From: Microcebus murinus
Lineage: Eukaryota > Chordata > Mammalia > Primates > Cheirogaleidae
NCBI RefSeq assembly: GCF_040939455.1
Contig: NC_134115.1
Location: 26,810,727-26,874,726, forward strand
DNA length: 64,000 nucleotides
Direction: 5' to 3'
The notes under the pieces were generated by a model, which saw only the letters and a list, made by a program, of their open reading frames with translations, searched no databases and was not told the DNA's origin. Below, piece by piece: positions 14,150-24,050 of this stretch (the stretch's first letter is position 1; the number at the start of each line of letters is the position of its first letter). A program made the position numbers and the translations under genes.

Positions 14150-14150
<1 letters not shown>
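13835..14150 (+). mobile_element. Old L1M (L1ME/L1MC) 3' UTR
   Basis: The sense-strand text 'gaccagctacaaaatacctg', later 'ctttagttaataataatgtg' and 'tattggttcattaattgtga', is characteristic of an old L1M 3' UTR. Its terminal part is replaced by the TA microsatellite that follows. Confidence 0.65.

Positions 14151-14151
<1 letters not shown>

Positions 14152-14204
<53 letters not shown>
14152..14204. repeat. (TA)n microsatellite, about 26 units
   Basis: About 53 uninterrupted bases of alternating T and A, directly after the L1 3' UTR. A tract of this length is likely to be polymorphic and can extrude a cruciform. Confidence 0.97.
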
Positions 14205-14209
<5 letters not shown>

Positions 14210-15408
14210 AAGAAACAATGCCTCATGAGAAGTAGAAATATGTAGGTCTGGAGTTTGTGAAAGGGATTGGGTTTGGAGAAACAGATTCAGGGGTCAGAAT
14301 TCATCTACATATTTAGTCAACAAATATCTATGGAGTACCTACTACATGCTTGGCACATTTAAGGCAGCAATATTCTCCTTTCACTGTAGCGTTAGCCTGC
14401 AGATAATTGCACTAACAGGGGGAGTGCTAGGAAGAGGAGGGTGCTTTGTTTCTTTTCACTATCCCTTCGTTCACTCCTTGCCATGGGGCAGGGAAAAGGT
14501 TCATTACTAGCTCAGAACTTGAAATTAATAGGTCACATTTTACTGTGGACAGGGACACTGTATTAATGGTGATCATCATTAATGGCATGCCCTTCCTCTT
14601 TCTCTCGCTTTCTGGACCTATGCTGCTAGCAGGTTAGAATGTCGAGGGCTTTCCCCTGTGTGAAGCGCAGCCATTCCGTTTCTCTGCTCTGTCTCCACCC
14701 CCAACCTCTCCCAACGCCCCCCCTTCCCCATTGGTCAGACTGGCCTGGCCAGCTTGAGACTGCAAAGCAAGGTCTGTGCAGAGCAAAGCTTCGTAGTGAA
14801 GCTTGTTCTTTTGCTGGCTGTCTCTCTGTTCTCGCATCTGGTCTGGCACGGCAGCCCTCTGACTCTCATCCATGTAGGTAGCTGTGTAAATGAACTTGGG
14901 GTTGCCGGGCAGTGCTGGCTTTGGTCGCTCACCTACTGCAGGCATAACTGAGTTTCAGGCCAAGACCGGGAAGCAGGAGGTCCCACTGTGATCTTGAGTA
15001 TAAGCTGTTTTTTCCATTCCAGCTTCTACCAGAGCTCTGCTCTGCTAATTCCGTTAATAAACAGTGTGTTTTATTTGGCTAGTGGGCCTTGTGTGCATGC
15101 TCCACTGGTCATGCCTTGAAGGAGAGCAGGAGAGAGTGGCACTTCAAACCTCCAAAAAACACTTCTATAGGACACCTGAAGCCTTGGAAGTAAATATGAT
15201 ATCCCAGAGAGAGTGTGGAAAATGAGAAAAGAGGAAAAAGGATGGCAGAATCCTTAGGAAAAACCCCAATATCCAAGAGACTGTGTTATGTAACTCCACT
15301 GTGAAAGGAGAGTTAGGACAGAAAGTCAGATGGAAACGTGCTATGACTGTGTGGACATTGACACCTAAAGGCTTTATTATTCACCTTTTTTTCACCTTTT
15401 ATACCTTT
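14205..15408. other. Mostly unique sequence with a small MIR/L2-like piece and a possible LTR
   Basis: A piece at 14316-14360 ('caacaaatatctatggagta', 'ctacatgcttggcac') looks like L2/MIR. From about 14640 to 15080 the DNA is GC-richer, with an ATTGG box at 14730-14734 and an AATAAA at 15056-15061. That spacing would suit an LTR, but I recognise no family. Open frames here overlap on both strands and have no known homology. Confidence 0.4.
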
Positions 15409-15424
15409 AAAAAATCATTTTAAG

Positions 15425-15710
15425 GAAACTAAGCACCACATGTACTCACCATCAAATTGGTATTAACTGATCAACACCTAAGAGGACATATAGGAATAAC
15501 ATTCATCGGGCATCAGGCAGATGGGAGGGGTGAGGAGGGGATCGGTATGTACATACATGATGAGTGCGATGTGCATCATCTGGGGGATGGTCATGCTTGA
15601 AGCTCTGACTCAGGGAGGGGGAGGGGGTGCAATATACAATATGTATATGCAAGGGCAATATACGTAACCTAAACATTTGTACCCCCATAATATGCTGAAA
15701 TAAAAATTAA
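15425..15710 (+). mobile_element. 5'-truncated lemur-type L1 3' end
   Basis: It starts at the end of ORF2 ('gcaccacatgtactcacc') and runs through the 3' UTR to 'tgctgaaataaaaatt'. It is flanked by aaaaaatcattttaag at 15409-15424 and 15711-15726, an identical 16-bp duplication. Two G-rich purine tracts lie at 15521-15540 and 15614-15630. Confidence 0.9.
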
Positions 15711-15726
15711 AAAAAATCATTTTAAG

Positions 15727-17298
15727 AATGAGCAGTAGCTACTTTTATAATACTACTAATGATAGAAGAAGTCAGATGGAGAAAGAACTTAGTGGTGTGA
15801 TTTAGGTAGAGGAAAAATCCTTCGAAATAATAAAGATGTGAGCTGACCCTGAAGCGTTGCTGTCTCCCTATGGCCCTAGGGAATGGTGACTGTTCTCTCC
15901 ACCTCACGTTGCAATGAGCAGCCCACGCCTCAACTGCATGTACCTTATAAGTGTATGTACCTTTGGCAGTTAACACATGTGTGGAGCAAATGCGGATTTT
16001 TAGAAATTGATCTATCGACTCATGCAAGAAGCCATCTGGGGAAAGTAAAGCCTGAGGCCAGGAAGCACCCACCAAGGCTTGGGGTAGTGGGTACAGAGAG
16101 GAAGAAGAGATCTCAGGGGACTAAGAGCAAAAGAGAATTCATTCATCAGTTACACAGATACTCATTGAGTAACGGTGCCTGTTACGTGTCAGGTTCTACG
16201 CGAGATATTAAGACAATAATGGTCAACGATATCTACGTGGTTTCTGTCCTCCCTGACCTTCCATAGTAGGGAGGATACAGGCAAGGCAGCAGAGAGTCAC
16301 AATAAAGTGAGAGTCACACAGAGAGTCACAACAATGGTGCGCTGCTGGGCCACTGTTACAGAAGCACTTGGAGGGTCTAAGCCAGACCTCAGTGACAGAT
16401 GAAGGAGGCGGTGGTAGTGTCAATGATGGTGGTGAAGAAGGTGTGCTCATAACTCTGCTACAGACCTATACTTCCTAGCTATGTACCTAGAAAGCCCTCC
16501 TTGTACAAGAAAGTAGCATTTTTTCCCAATAACTGTGCTTACAAAGTTATGATGCTTCAGTGTGGCCATGTTGATGTTTCTGTGACTAAATAAAGAAATG
16601 ACTGTTTTATTAACCAACAACGTAGCTAACTAGTATGAATACTCAACCCAGCGTCTGAATATGCTTTTTAGATCCACTGGAGAAGTGGCCTTCACTTTAG
16701 AAGCCATGTGGTTTCCACACCTAAACCCAGTTGAGAAGCTAATTTATGGACAGGGGACGGCAGCTGCCAACACAGACAGGCCGTTCCATGGCAGCTGTAG
16801 CAGATTACAGACTGTTAAGTTTGTAAAGACACATGTCATTGTGTCACTCTGCTTTGGCAAAGCCATATGTTCTATTCTTGAATGCGTCGGGTCTGAGTTC
16901 CCCCCAGGCTTTGGTTCTGTAGTGGTGTGTCTCACTGAGGTGCAGGGACCCAGGGACACCAGAGCGATAACTCCGGGGCTTGAACATGGGGAAAATTGCA
17001 TGAGCAAGGGATGGACACAGGAACTGAGATTAAGATATGTAGCCCTAAAAGTTTTATTCTCATTGTCATATGGTCCTGAGCCTATGGTCTGCCCACATTT
17101 TCAATCAAAATCAACCACAAATTTCTGGTAATTTTTTCATTAGTTAAAGGCGGGAATTGATGGTGTAAAATGACCAGGCGAGCTATATGAAGGGCGTACT
17201 CTGCCCTGTGGGTGTAGAGATGCAGAGAGGTGCATGCCAGAGCATGACATGACACCTGACCTCTCTGGGCCAGATGGTGTGGGCAGGGCATGCTTTGA
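15727..17298. other. Mostly unique sequence with an L2/MIR-like piece and a local direct repeat
   Basis: The stretch 16140-16275 has the order of a common ancient repeat ('cattgagtaacggtgcctg', 'gtgtcaggttctac'). At 16291-16332 the unit agagtcaca occurs three times. The open frame at 16661-17131 (156 residues) and others here show no recognisable domain. Confidence 0.45.
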
Positions 17299-17299
17299 G

Positions 17300-17392
17300 A
17301 AGACTAAGGACTTATAAAATTGTGAGCACTTAATGAGAGAATGCTCATGAAAGCACTTCATACCTATAAGCTCTCAGTAAACATTTTTTGCT
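17300..17392 (-). repeat. MIR fragment
   Basis: 'gtgagcacttaatgagagaa' to 'ataagctctcagtaaacat' corresponds to the first part of MIR in reverse. Confidence 0.5.
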
Positions 17393-17700
17393 TTTCCTAA
17401 AATCATTTCCCTCATCATCCTGGCCCTAAATTCCTACCTACTTTTCTGCCAACTTGTTTGGGGACATGGAACACGCTTTGTGGAAACAGGACTATGGTAA
17501 CAGGGCCACTATTTCTATTTTGGCTTTCAGGGCAAGGACATAGTTTTCCCAATTTAAATGATGGCTCTAGAGCATCCTTAACCTTGAGCAGAAGTATCTC
17601 CCAGGTTGGTTCAATGCTCACATCACATCTGGTCGCCCAGTCAGGACCTGAGGACAGATAATCGAATGTTAGGTGCAAAAGAGCAAGGCCTTCATTTATT
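17393..17700. other. Unique sequence
   Basis: I see no repeat or gene. Opposed short frames cover 17415-17678. Confidence 0.45.
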
Positions 17701-17707
17701 ACAGTGT

Positions 17708-17758
17708 TCCCTTCCTTCCTGCCTCTCTCCCTCCCTCCCTTTCTTCCTTCTATCCTTT
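17708..17758. repeat. Pyrimidine-rich (CCTT)n tract
   Basis: About 50 bases of nearly pure C and T in imperfect CCTT/CCCT units. Such tracts can adopt a triplex form. Confidence 0.85.
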
Positions 17759-18105
17759 TCCATCTGAAAAAGAAAATAAGGCAGAAGGAGTAGAAAGGAC
17801 AAAATTAGGAATCTGAGTTAGGCCATTTCCTATAGCTAAGTACTAAATGTAGCTCTAAATTTCCTAGAAGCAAAGCAAAACTACTTAAGCAGTCCAGGGG
17901 CAAAAATAGGCTATTTTAGCAATTTGGAAATAATGTATTTGTGAATAATCCTAATCCTGGATTGCTCAGCACAGTGCATTCTAGAAGATATAATTAGAGA
18001 TGAGAAGAGTTATAAAAAACATCTCAGTTTTTATCATCTTCATTGCTCCATTCCTTTTTTGCATCAATCATTATTTGTAATTAAATAAGATTGCATATTT
18101 ACTTG
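17759..18105. other. Unique sequence
   Basis: No feature recognised. Confidence 0.5.
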
Positions 18106-18109
18106 TTAA

Positions 18110-18256
18110 TCTTCTCTCCTGATCAGACTATAATATTCTTGAGGGTAGGCACTATGCCTGCATTATTTACTACTAGATACTCATGGTCTACCACTGTGCC
18201 TTTTATATAGGATATGATCATAAATTTTGGTGAACATGTGAATGAATGAAAAATTT
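18110..18256 (+). repeat. L2 3' end
   Basis: 'cttgagggtaggcactatg', then 'accactgtgccttttatata' and a terminal gaatgaatga, is the order at the end of L2. Confidence 0.7.
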
Positions 18257-18590
18257 GGAAAAGGTACAGTTTCTGATTACATGCACAGATGAGTAATTGA
18301 AGTCAGAAGGACTCCACTGAGAATGAGACCAAATATGACATTACCTCAGATGTTAAAATTTAAGAGATCTAAGACCAATAGTAGCTGAGCAGCCTATATT
18401 TAGTTTTGCACATCAATCTGATTCCAATGGAGCCAAGATATAGAAGAGTAAACAATTAGGAAGGCATTGCCAAATAATATGGCTAAATCTCTCTTACATA
18501 CATAATTTATAGACTTGAATACCATATTTGTATTGCTTTTCTGCTAAAAAGTATGTCATAGCCTAACCCCACAGAATTTCCTCCTCTTCA
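18257..18590. other. Unique sequence
   Basis: No feature recognised. Confidence 0.5.
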
Positions 18591-18594
18591 GTGG

Positions 18595-18850
18595 AGAAGA
18601 CAGGAATGACCATATCCTACCAATGAAGAAAGAGAGAGATGACTTGTCTAAATCCAAATGGTGAGTCAATGACAGAGATTCCAGAAATGACCTCTGAGCT
18701 GTGGCCCCCTCCCTGAGTCACTGAATTCCTCCAAGACTCATGTGGTTGGGGGTATAGTAATAGATGTCCTATTACCTGCCTGATAGGGTTATTGAGAAAA
18801 TTAAATCTCCTACTAGATGCGAAAGCCTTTCAAAGGCACATTATGTTACA
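18595..18850. repeat. Two MIR fragments in opposite orientation
   Basis: 18595-18720 reads as MIR in sense ('gatgacttgtctaaatccaa'). 18770-18850 reads as MIR in antisense ('gatagggttattgagaaaat', 'gcgaaagcctttcaaagg'). They probably represent two insertions. Confidence 0.55.
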
Positions 18851-18869
18851 TTATGTTTTATTTTGCCTG

Positions 18870-19230
18870 CCAGCACATAGTTCTGTAGTAATTGGGGAAA
18901 CCTAAATTGCTGAAACGAATAGACCTAAAGGTTAATGGCTGAAACAAAAGAGAACTTTCCTTCTCACGTAACAGTCTAGGCTGGTTTTGGTGGTGAGAGT
19001 GGTGGTAAGTCAGGTGGTGGTGAAGGATTCTGCTCCATGCAGTCATTCAAGGGCTTAGGCTGACTGTGGCTCTGTCATTCTTAACATGTGGCTCATGGTT
19101 GTTATGGGCAATGCCATTGTCACTCACAGTGTAACATAGAGTGACAATGAGTTTAATGGCCCAGATCTAGAACTGGCACCATTATTCATGGGAGAGGACT
19201 TTGTCACATAGCCACACCTAAAGGCAAAAG
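18870..19230. repeat. Interspersed repeat, family not named
   Basis: The text 'ttaatggctgaaacaaaaga', 'acttccttctcacgtaacag' in approximate form and 'ccatgcagtcattcaaggg' matches a medium-reiterated repeat pattern I have seen in many mammalian sequences. I cannot recall its name or class. Confidence 0.4.
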
Positions 19231-19339
19231 AAGGTGAGAAATGCAGTGCAGGTGGGCAGCCCTGTGCCTCTTCTCTAATAGAAGTTGAGTGTGGGTTTGC
19301 GTGGGCGTGTTAATGAGTCCACAAGGAGGGTTTAATGTT

Positions 19340-20040
19340 ACTCGCCAAACAGAAAGTCAATTACTGAGACAACGAGGATTGTCAAGGAAGAAAGAATGTA
19401 TTACAGTGGACTCGTCTACTGGGAGGGGGAAGTATGAACTGCCTCAAATCTGCCTCCCCAGTGAACAGGGTCAGAGGTTTTTCTGGAGGTGAAATGAATA
19501 ATGCACGAGGGGAGTGTCCTTATGTGTTCGGGGCAGAGTGTAGGACACACAATTACAATGAGGAATTATGTTAGTACATACATCCCATGACCAAAAAATG
19601 GTGGATGAGTCTCTCCCAGGGTGGAGATTCTAGTATCATAATGAGCAAGGGGTCAATACTGGTCATTTTTTAAATTATTATTTATTTTTATTTTAGTGTA
19701 TTATGGGAGTACAAGTGTTAAGGTTGCTTATATTGCCCATGCCCCCCTCCCACCTCAAGTAAGAGCTTCAGGCATGAATACTGGTCATTTTTTAAGCCTT
19801 GTGTGCAGGCTCAATGGGTCCTTGGGAACAATCTGCGGTGGAATATTGCTTATCTTGTCTTTTGTTGGACAAACAGCTAGAGTAAGACTATAGTTATCTC
19901 ATGGCTGTAAGGAGTTTCTCCATTTCTGGGAAAGAAACTCAAAGGGATGTATTAGTATAACAAAGTCGCAAAGTTTTTTGGTCGTTAAATCTTACTGACA
20001 GCTCTTGGTCTATTTTCTGCCTACTTTGATATTGTAGTTA
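19340..20040 (-). mobile_element. Retroviral-type LTR copy A, interrupted by L1
   Basis: This decayed LTR-like sequence shares a recognisable pattern with the copy beginning near 20890: a 'gtcaattactgagacaa' block against 'gccaatcactgtgacaa', then an 'aagaatgtatta' block against 'aaggatttattc', then a 'caaatctgcctcccc' block against 'taaatctacctcccg', and a shared 'caaaaaatggtgg'. Orientation is inferred from the position of the AATAAA-like sequence. It has no open frame of retroviral genes. The family is unknown and the right edge is uncertain. Confidence 0.5.
19674..19776 (-). mobile_element. Very short L1 3' end with perfect target duplication
   Basis: 103 bp, the reverse complement of the lemur L1 terminus, inserted in LTR copy A. 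An identical 19-bp sequence, aatactggtcattttttaa, flanks it at 19655-19673 and 19777-19795. The perfect duplication indicates a young insertion. Confidence 0.92.
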
Positions 20041-20499
20041 CTAAGCTATTAGTGTCGAGACACAATTTCCTGTCAAGGCCACTTAGAGCAGCCAGCCCTA
20101 GGCACAGTGTGAACGGTGAACCCTCATTTGAAATGTAAGGGAACTAAAAACGCTATTTTAAAAAACCACCTTTTTGCTTATGGAGCTGGTTACAGGCAGC
20201 CAGCAACCTCTTTGTTCTTTCATCCTGATGGGATCAAATAATTAATTAATTTTGCACCATTAGACAAGGGCAAGGATCATGTATCTTGTCATGCTGTGTC
20301 TCCAGCACTTGGCACCATGCCACAGGCTTGCAATGGATTTTCAACAGATGTTTGTTCCAGGAGAAAGAATGCATGGATGTATCAAAGATGTTGGGTAATA
20401 CTAAAGAACCTCAGGTGAGACCTGGGTGTGTCTGGTGAGATGTTGGGGTCTTGCCCACACCAGACATCTCTTTGCAACGTTTGATCTACTTGGGAAAAG
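20041..20499 (+). other. Unique sequence with an L2 3' end at 20255-20375
   Basis: 'gacaagggcaaggatcatgt', 'gtctccagcacttggcacca' and 'tcaacagatgtttgtt' follow the order of the L2 terminus. Nothing else is recognised. Confidence 0.55.
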
Positions 20500-20548
20500 G
20501 AGGTATGATAGGCAGAACTCTAAGATGACTCCGAGTGACCCTCATTTT

Positions 20549-20601
20549 CGTATAATCTCCTCTCCTTGAGTATAATCGTATAATCTCCTCGCCTCCTTGA
20601 G
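20549..20601. repeat. 28-bp tandem duplication
   Basis: The unit beginning cgtataatctcctc occurs at 20549 and again at 20577, the second copy being partial and slightly changed. Confidence 0.85.
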
Positions 20602-20889
20602 GCGAAACCTTTAAGTATGATGAGATGTCATTCCATGATAAGGTCATGCTGTTACATGGCACAGTTGACTTCAAGAAAGGGAAATTTATCCTAGGTAGAT
20701 GTGACCTGCTCAGGTGGCTGGGCTCTTTGGAAAGTCAGAAATTGGACATGTAAGAGGGATTCCAGCAAGGGCGAGTCCCTGCTGCTGGCTTTGAAGATGG
20801 AGGGGGCCACATGGTAAGGAACAGAGGTGGCTTCTAAGGCTGAGAGGGGTTGCCACTGGCAGCCGGCAAGGAAACAGAGACCTCAGTGA

Positions 20890-21544
20890 TATAAACCAGG
20901 TTCATTCTGCCCACACGCAGTAAGCCAATCACTGTGACAATGGGTTTTACAAAAGAGAAGGATTTATTCATGAGGCTATCAAGGGAAGAGGTGGGAGAAG
21001 AGGTCTTAAATCTACCTCCCGGAACTTAGGGGAGCGATATTTATGGGGTAAAGAAGCTGGTTGGTCTAAGGTGTGGGGAAAGATAGATGATTGGTGGTGG
21101 GGAAAATGAGGTCATTGGGGTTCTGTGCATGCTTAATCAAGCTATGTGGTCTTCACAGGACCCATGTTCAAAAAATGGTGGCATTAGCATAATCTCAGTG
21201 AGGAATTTTAAGCCCTCTGACGGCAAAGTTCATCTCTGGGGCATTTTCACAGGCCCACTTGAAGGGTTGGTGGTCTCAACTGGCTTGAAGTGGACAAGAG
21301 CCAACTCTAAGTTCCTGAAAAACAACTTTCAGCACCCATTACTATAGTGACCCACAGTCAGAGATATTATCTATAATGAAGCCAGTGGAAGGTTAGATAT
21401 TATTTGGACACTATTATAGAAGTAATTAAAAGCAAGCACGACAGGTTAAGTTTGGCAGGCTTAATCAGGTTAGCCTTTTGTTTCATCAGTCTTATAACTG
21501 CAAAGAACTGAATTTGGCCAAACCTGAATCAGCTTATAAGCACA
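20890..21544 (-). mobile_element. Retroviral-type LTR copy B nested in MLT1
   Basis: It interrupts the MLT1 LTR and resembles copy A at 19340 (see that entry). A 'gatttattcatgag' block and then 'gaagaggtcttaaatctacc' mark the shared part. The exact ends and the target duplication are not clear. No viral gene is present. Confidence 0.5.
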
Positions 21545-21781
21545 TTTTTTTCCCCAGAACCTCCGGAGGAGTGGGGAGGGGACTCAGCCTGGCTGATACT
21601 TTGATTTACACCATGGAGCACCCTGTGCAGAGAACCTGCTTGAGACACAGTCAGACTTCTGACCTAGAGCAACTATGAGACGATGAATAGGTGTTGTTTT
21701 AAACTACCAAGTTCATGGTCATTTGTTATCCATGAATTCTAATACAAGCTTGTGTTTGTTTACTGGGGGGCAAACACAGAT

Positions 21782-21804
21782 GGGGTGGGGGTGGGGGCAA
21801 GGGG
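21782..21804 (+). other. G-quadruplex motif
   Basis: Four runs of 4, 5, 5 and 4 G residues are separated by loops of 1, 1 and 3 bases (T, T, CAA). This meets the usual G-quadruplex rule with very short loops. It lies just downstream of the MLT1 LTR. Confidence 0.9.
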
Positions 21805-22378
21805 AAATTTGGAGATGAGAGAACGATGTCTGTTTCCTTGAGGGCTTCATAGGTCTGGTGTCTGAAACAGGAGAACTAACTGTTCTGCTTTGTCAGTTTG
21901 GGGCTGAGGGTTTCCAGGGCTTAAGATGCTCGGTGCTAATAGCAGGGCTGGTGGTCTCACTACAAAAGTAGGAGCCGCTTTGTGAAGAATGGGGTACAAT
22001 GACACCTGGTGACAAGATGGCATAGTCTACTTCTGCTCAGTAGACAGTGGGAATACGGCGCTGCTTTGGCTCACCAAGGATGGCTGCTTTAGGAGCACTG
22101 ACATCAATACGACCATGGTGGCACCTGCAACAGGGGTTATGCTCAGGTCCAGCCCTCAAGGGACTTTGCAAGTAGAAGATCTAAGTGAGGAATCCCTGGA
22201 GGAGATTATATGAACATCAAATGTTACCGCAGGAACACTTCTTGGAACTCCTAGAATTAACTACACCCTGAAATGGATCTGCAGCTCCTACTTAATACAG
22301 ACATGGCATGTGCCAGTGAAATTTATATTCTTATTGGCATTGTAAACTCATTGCAATCACTGGCTCCTGAAACCTAGA
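21805..22378. other. Unique sequence
   Basis: No repeat or exon is recognised. It is somewhat GC-richer at 22040-22200 but without an open frame. Confidence 0.45.
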
Positions 22379-22379
22379 T

Positions 22380-22530
22380 GCACACACATTTACTGTGCCA
22401 GGCACTGTGCTAGGTGCTAGGGCACATCTCACAGAGTCTTATGTAGTGAATATTATACGCCTATTTTGATTATGAGCTATTGGAGGCTCATTGAATTTAT
22501 GTAATTTGCTTAGGGACGGGCACCTGGGGC
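22380..22530 (+). repeat. MIR SINE
   Basis: 'ttactgtgccaggcactgtg' followed by 'ctaggtgctagggcacatct' and a 'gcctattttgattatgagc' block is MIR in sense. Confidence 0.7.
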
Positions 22531-23325
22531 TATTCTGCGTGCGTGTTAAATCTCCAGGAAATACTAAAAACAGCTTTAAGTATATATAGTTTATATATAT
22601 ATATCGCTATACATAGCATCAGCAAAACTGCCTCTGTTGACTTAATTTGGGAGTTAAAAGCTACTTGAAGAGAAGTAAACGATATATTGGGTATGAAAGC
22701 CACACACATAGGGTTTCTGTGGCCAAAACATCTGCATTTGTTGAGGACACGTTAACTCCGGAATCTGACCAGGAATTGACATTAAGATAAAGTATAAGTG
22801 GATTAATTAGGTTAAGTAAATTAAATAGAAACAAATATAAGTACATGTCCTACTATCACATGGATTTACAAAGAGTGCCTGGCAAAAAGACAGGAAAACA
22901 TATGTTTCCTCCATATTTGCTCTTTATTTGTAGTGCCAGGGCTCATGCCAGCCAGAAAATGAGCATCCCTCCCTCTAGCTCTTGTTTGTAAAGAAAAGAG
23001 ATTAAAATTTTTGTTCTATAATCCGGGGCCACTGTGTATAGTTGCTCAGTGTGTTTACTGTACAAGAGTGCGTGGCGTAGCAGGTGTCGTTTTTCTAATT
23101 TGCAAAGAAAAACTGCTCAGCGGGCCAGAAACAGCGCTGCTTAACCCCAACTTGGCACCATGCCTCTCTTTCTCATATTTAGGCAGAACTTAGTCACTGA
23201 AGATGTACATTATGTCTGGGAAGGTGCAGGTCCTCTCAAATATTGTACAGCCTATTTGGTGGGATAGGAGTGAGAGATATGGAAAGAACCTTATCAGCAC
23301 TGCATGTTAGGAGTTGTAGTTTTTA
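22531..23325. other. Unique sequence
   Basis: A short TA-rich run is present at 22579-22606. No other feature is recognised. Confidence 0.45.
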
Positions 23326-23329
23326 TATA

Positions 23330-23479
23330 CTGTATCTGGTTAGTACATCAGAGAATAAAATATGGGGATAATAGGAAGATGCCCTTGTGTCACAGAGAAC
23401 AGGACCTGCATGTACAGCATGCTGACTATAGCATAGTATAATGGAAATTTGCTTGAAGGGTGGATTTTAGATGTTCTAA

Positions 23480-23523
<44 letters not shown>

Positions 23524-23660
23524 TCACAAAGAGAAAGGAAATAAGGTAACTATGTGAAGAGATGGATGTGACTTTTGTGCTTGACTGTAGTAATCATTTC
23601 ATTATGCATATGTATATCAGAACATCATGTTATACACCTTAAATGTATATAATACAAATA
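23330..23660 (+). mobile_element. L1 3' UTR (L1MA/L1MB type) with CA microsatellite
   Basis: 'gctgactatagcatagtata', 'gtggattttagatgttctaa', and after the CA run 'cagaacatcatgttatacac' with 'cttaaatgtatataata', is the order of this 3' UTR. A (CA)n tract takes the place of the usual A-rich stretch. Confidence 0.75.
23480..23521. repeat. (CA)n microsatellite, 21 units
   Basis: About 42 uninterrupted bases of CA inside the L1 3' UTR. Confidence 0.96.
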
Positions 23661-24050
23661 ATTTTTTTTGGAGACGGAGGTCTCACTCTGTCACACCTGA
23701 GCTAGAGTGCAATAGTGTGATCCTAGCTCACTGCAACCTCAAACTCCTGGACTCAATCAATACTTCTGCCTCAGCCTCCTGAGTAGCTGGGTCTACAGGC
23801 ATGTACCACCACAACCAGCTAATTTTTTCTATTTTGGCTGGGTGCAGTGGCTCACGCCTGTAATCGTAGCACTCTGGGAGGCCAAGGCGGGAGGATTGCT
23901 TGAGCTCAGGAGTTCAAAACCAGCCTGAGCAAGAGTGAGACCCTGTCTCTACTAAAAAAAACATAGAGAAAAATTAGCTGGACATGGTGGCTCGCTTGAG
24001 CCGGGCGTGGTGGCTTGCTTGAGGCCAAGGGTGAGCCACCATGCCTGGTC
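23661..24050. mobile_element. Alu interrupted by a second Alu monomer
   Basis: 23661-23835 is an antisense Alu left arm. At 23836 a sense Alu arm begins (ggctgggtgcagtggctcac) and runs to about 24025, with an internal A-rich joint. The end 'gtgagccaccatgcctggtc' then closes the antisense copy. Both are old (J/FLAM type), without the lemur middle segment. Confidence 0.75.

Larger units (their letters stand above)
20500..21746 (+). mobile_element. MLT1-type LTR (ERVL-MaLR), split by another LTR
   Basis: The left part (20500-about 20889) has the MLT1 order 'taggcagaactctaagatg', 'gctggctttgaagatgga' and 'ggcaaggaaacagag'. The right part (about 21545-21746) has 'gacttctgacctagagcaac', 'gttgttttaaactaccaag' and a terminal aataca. 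The intervening DNA belongs to LTR copy B. A 28-bp tandem duplication sits at 20549-20601. No internal retroviral region is present, so this is a solo LTR. Confidence 0.7.

Noticed and set aside
14640..14960. GC-richer block as a CpG-island promoter
   Set aside because: Few CpGs, no initiator context, and the AATAAA further on suits a decayed LTR better.
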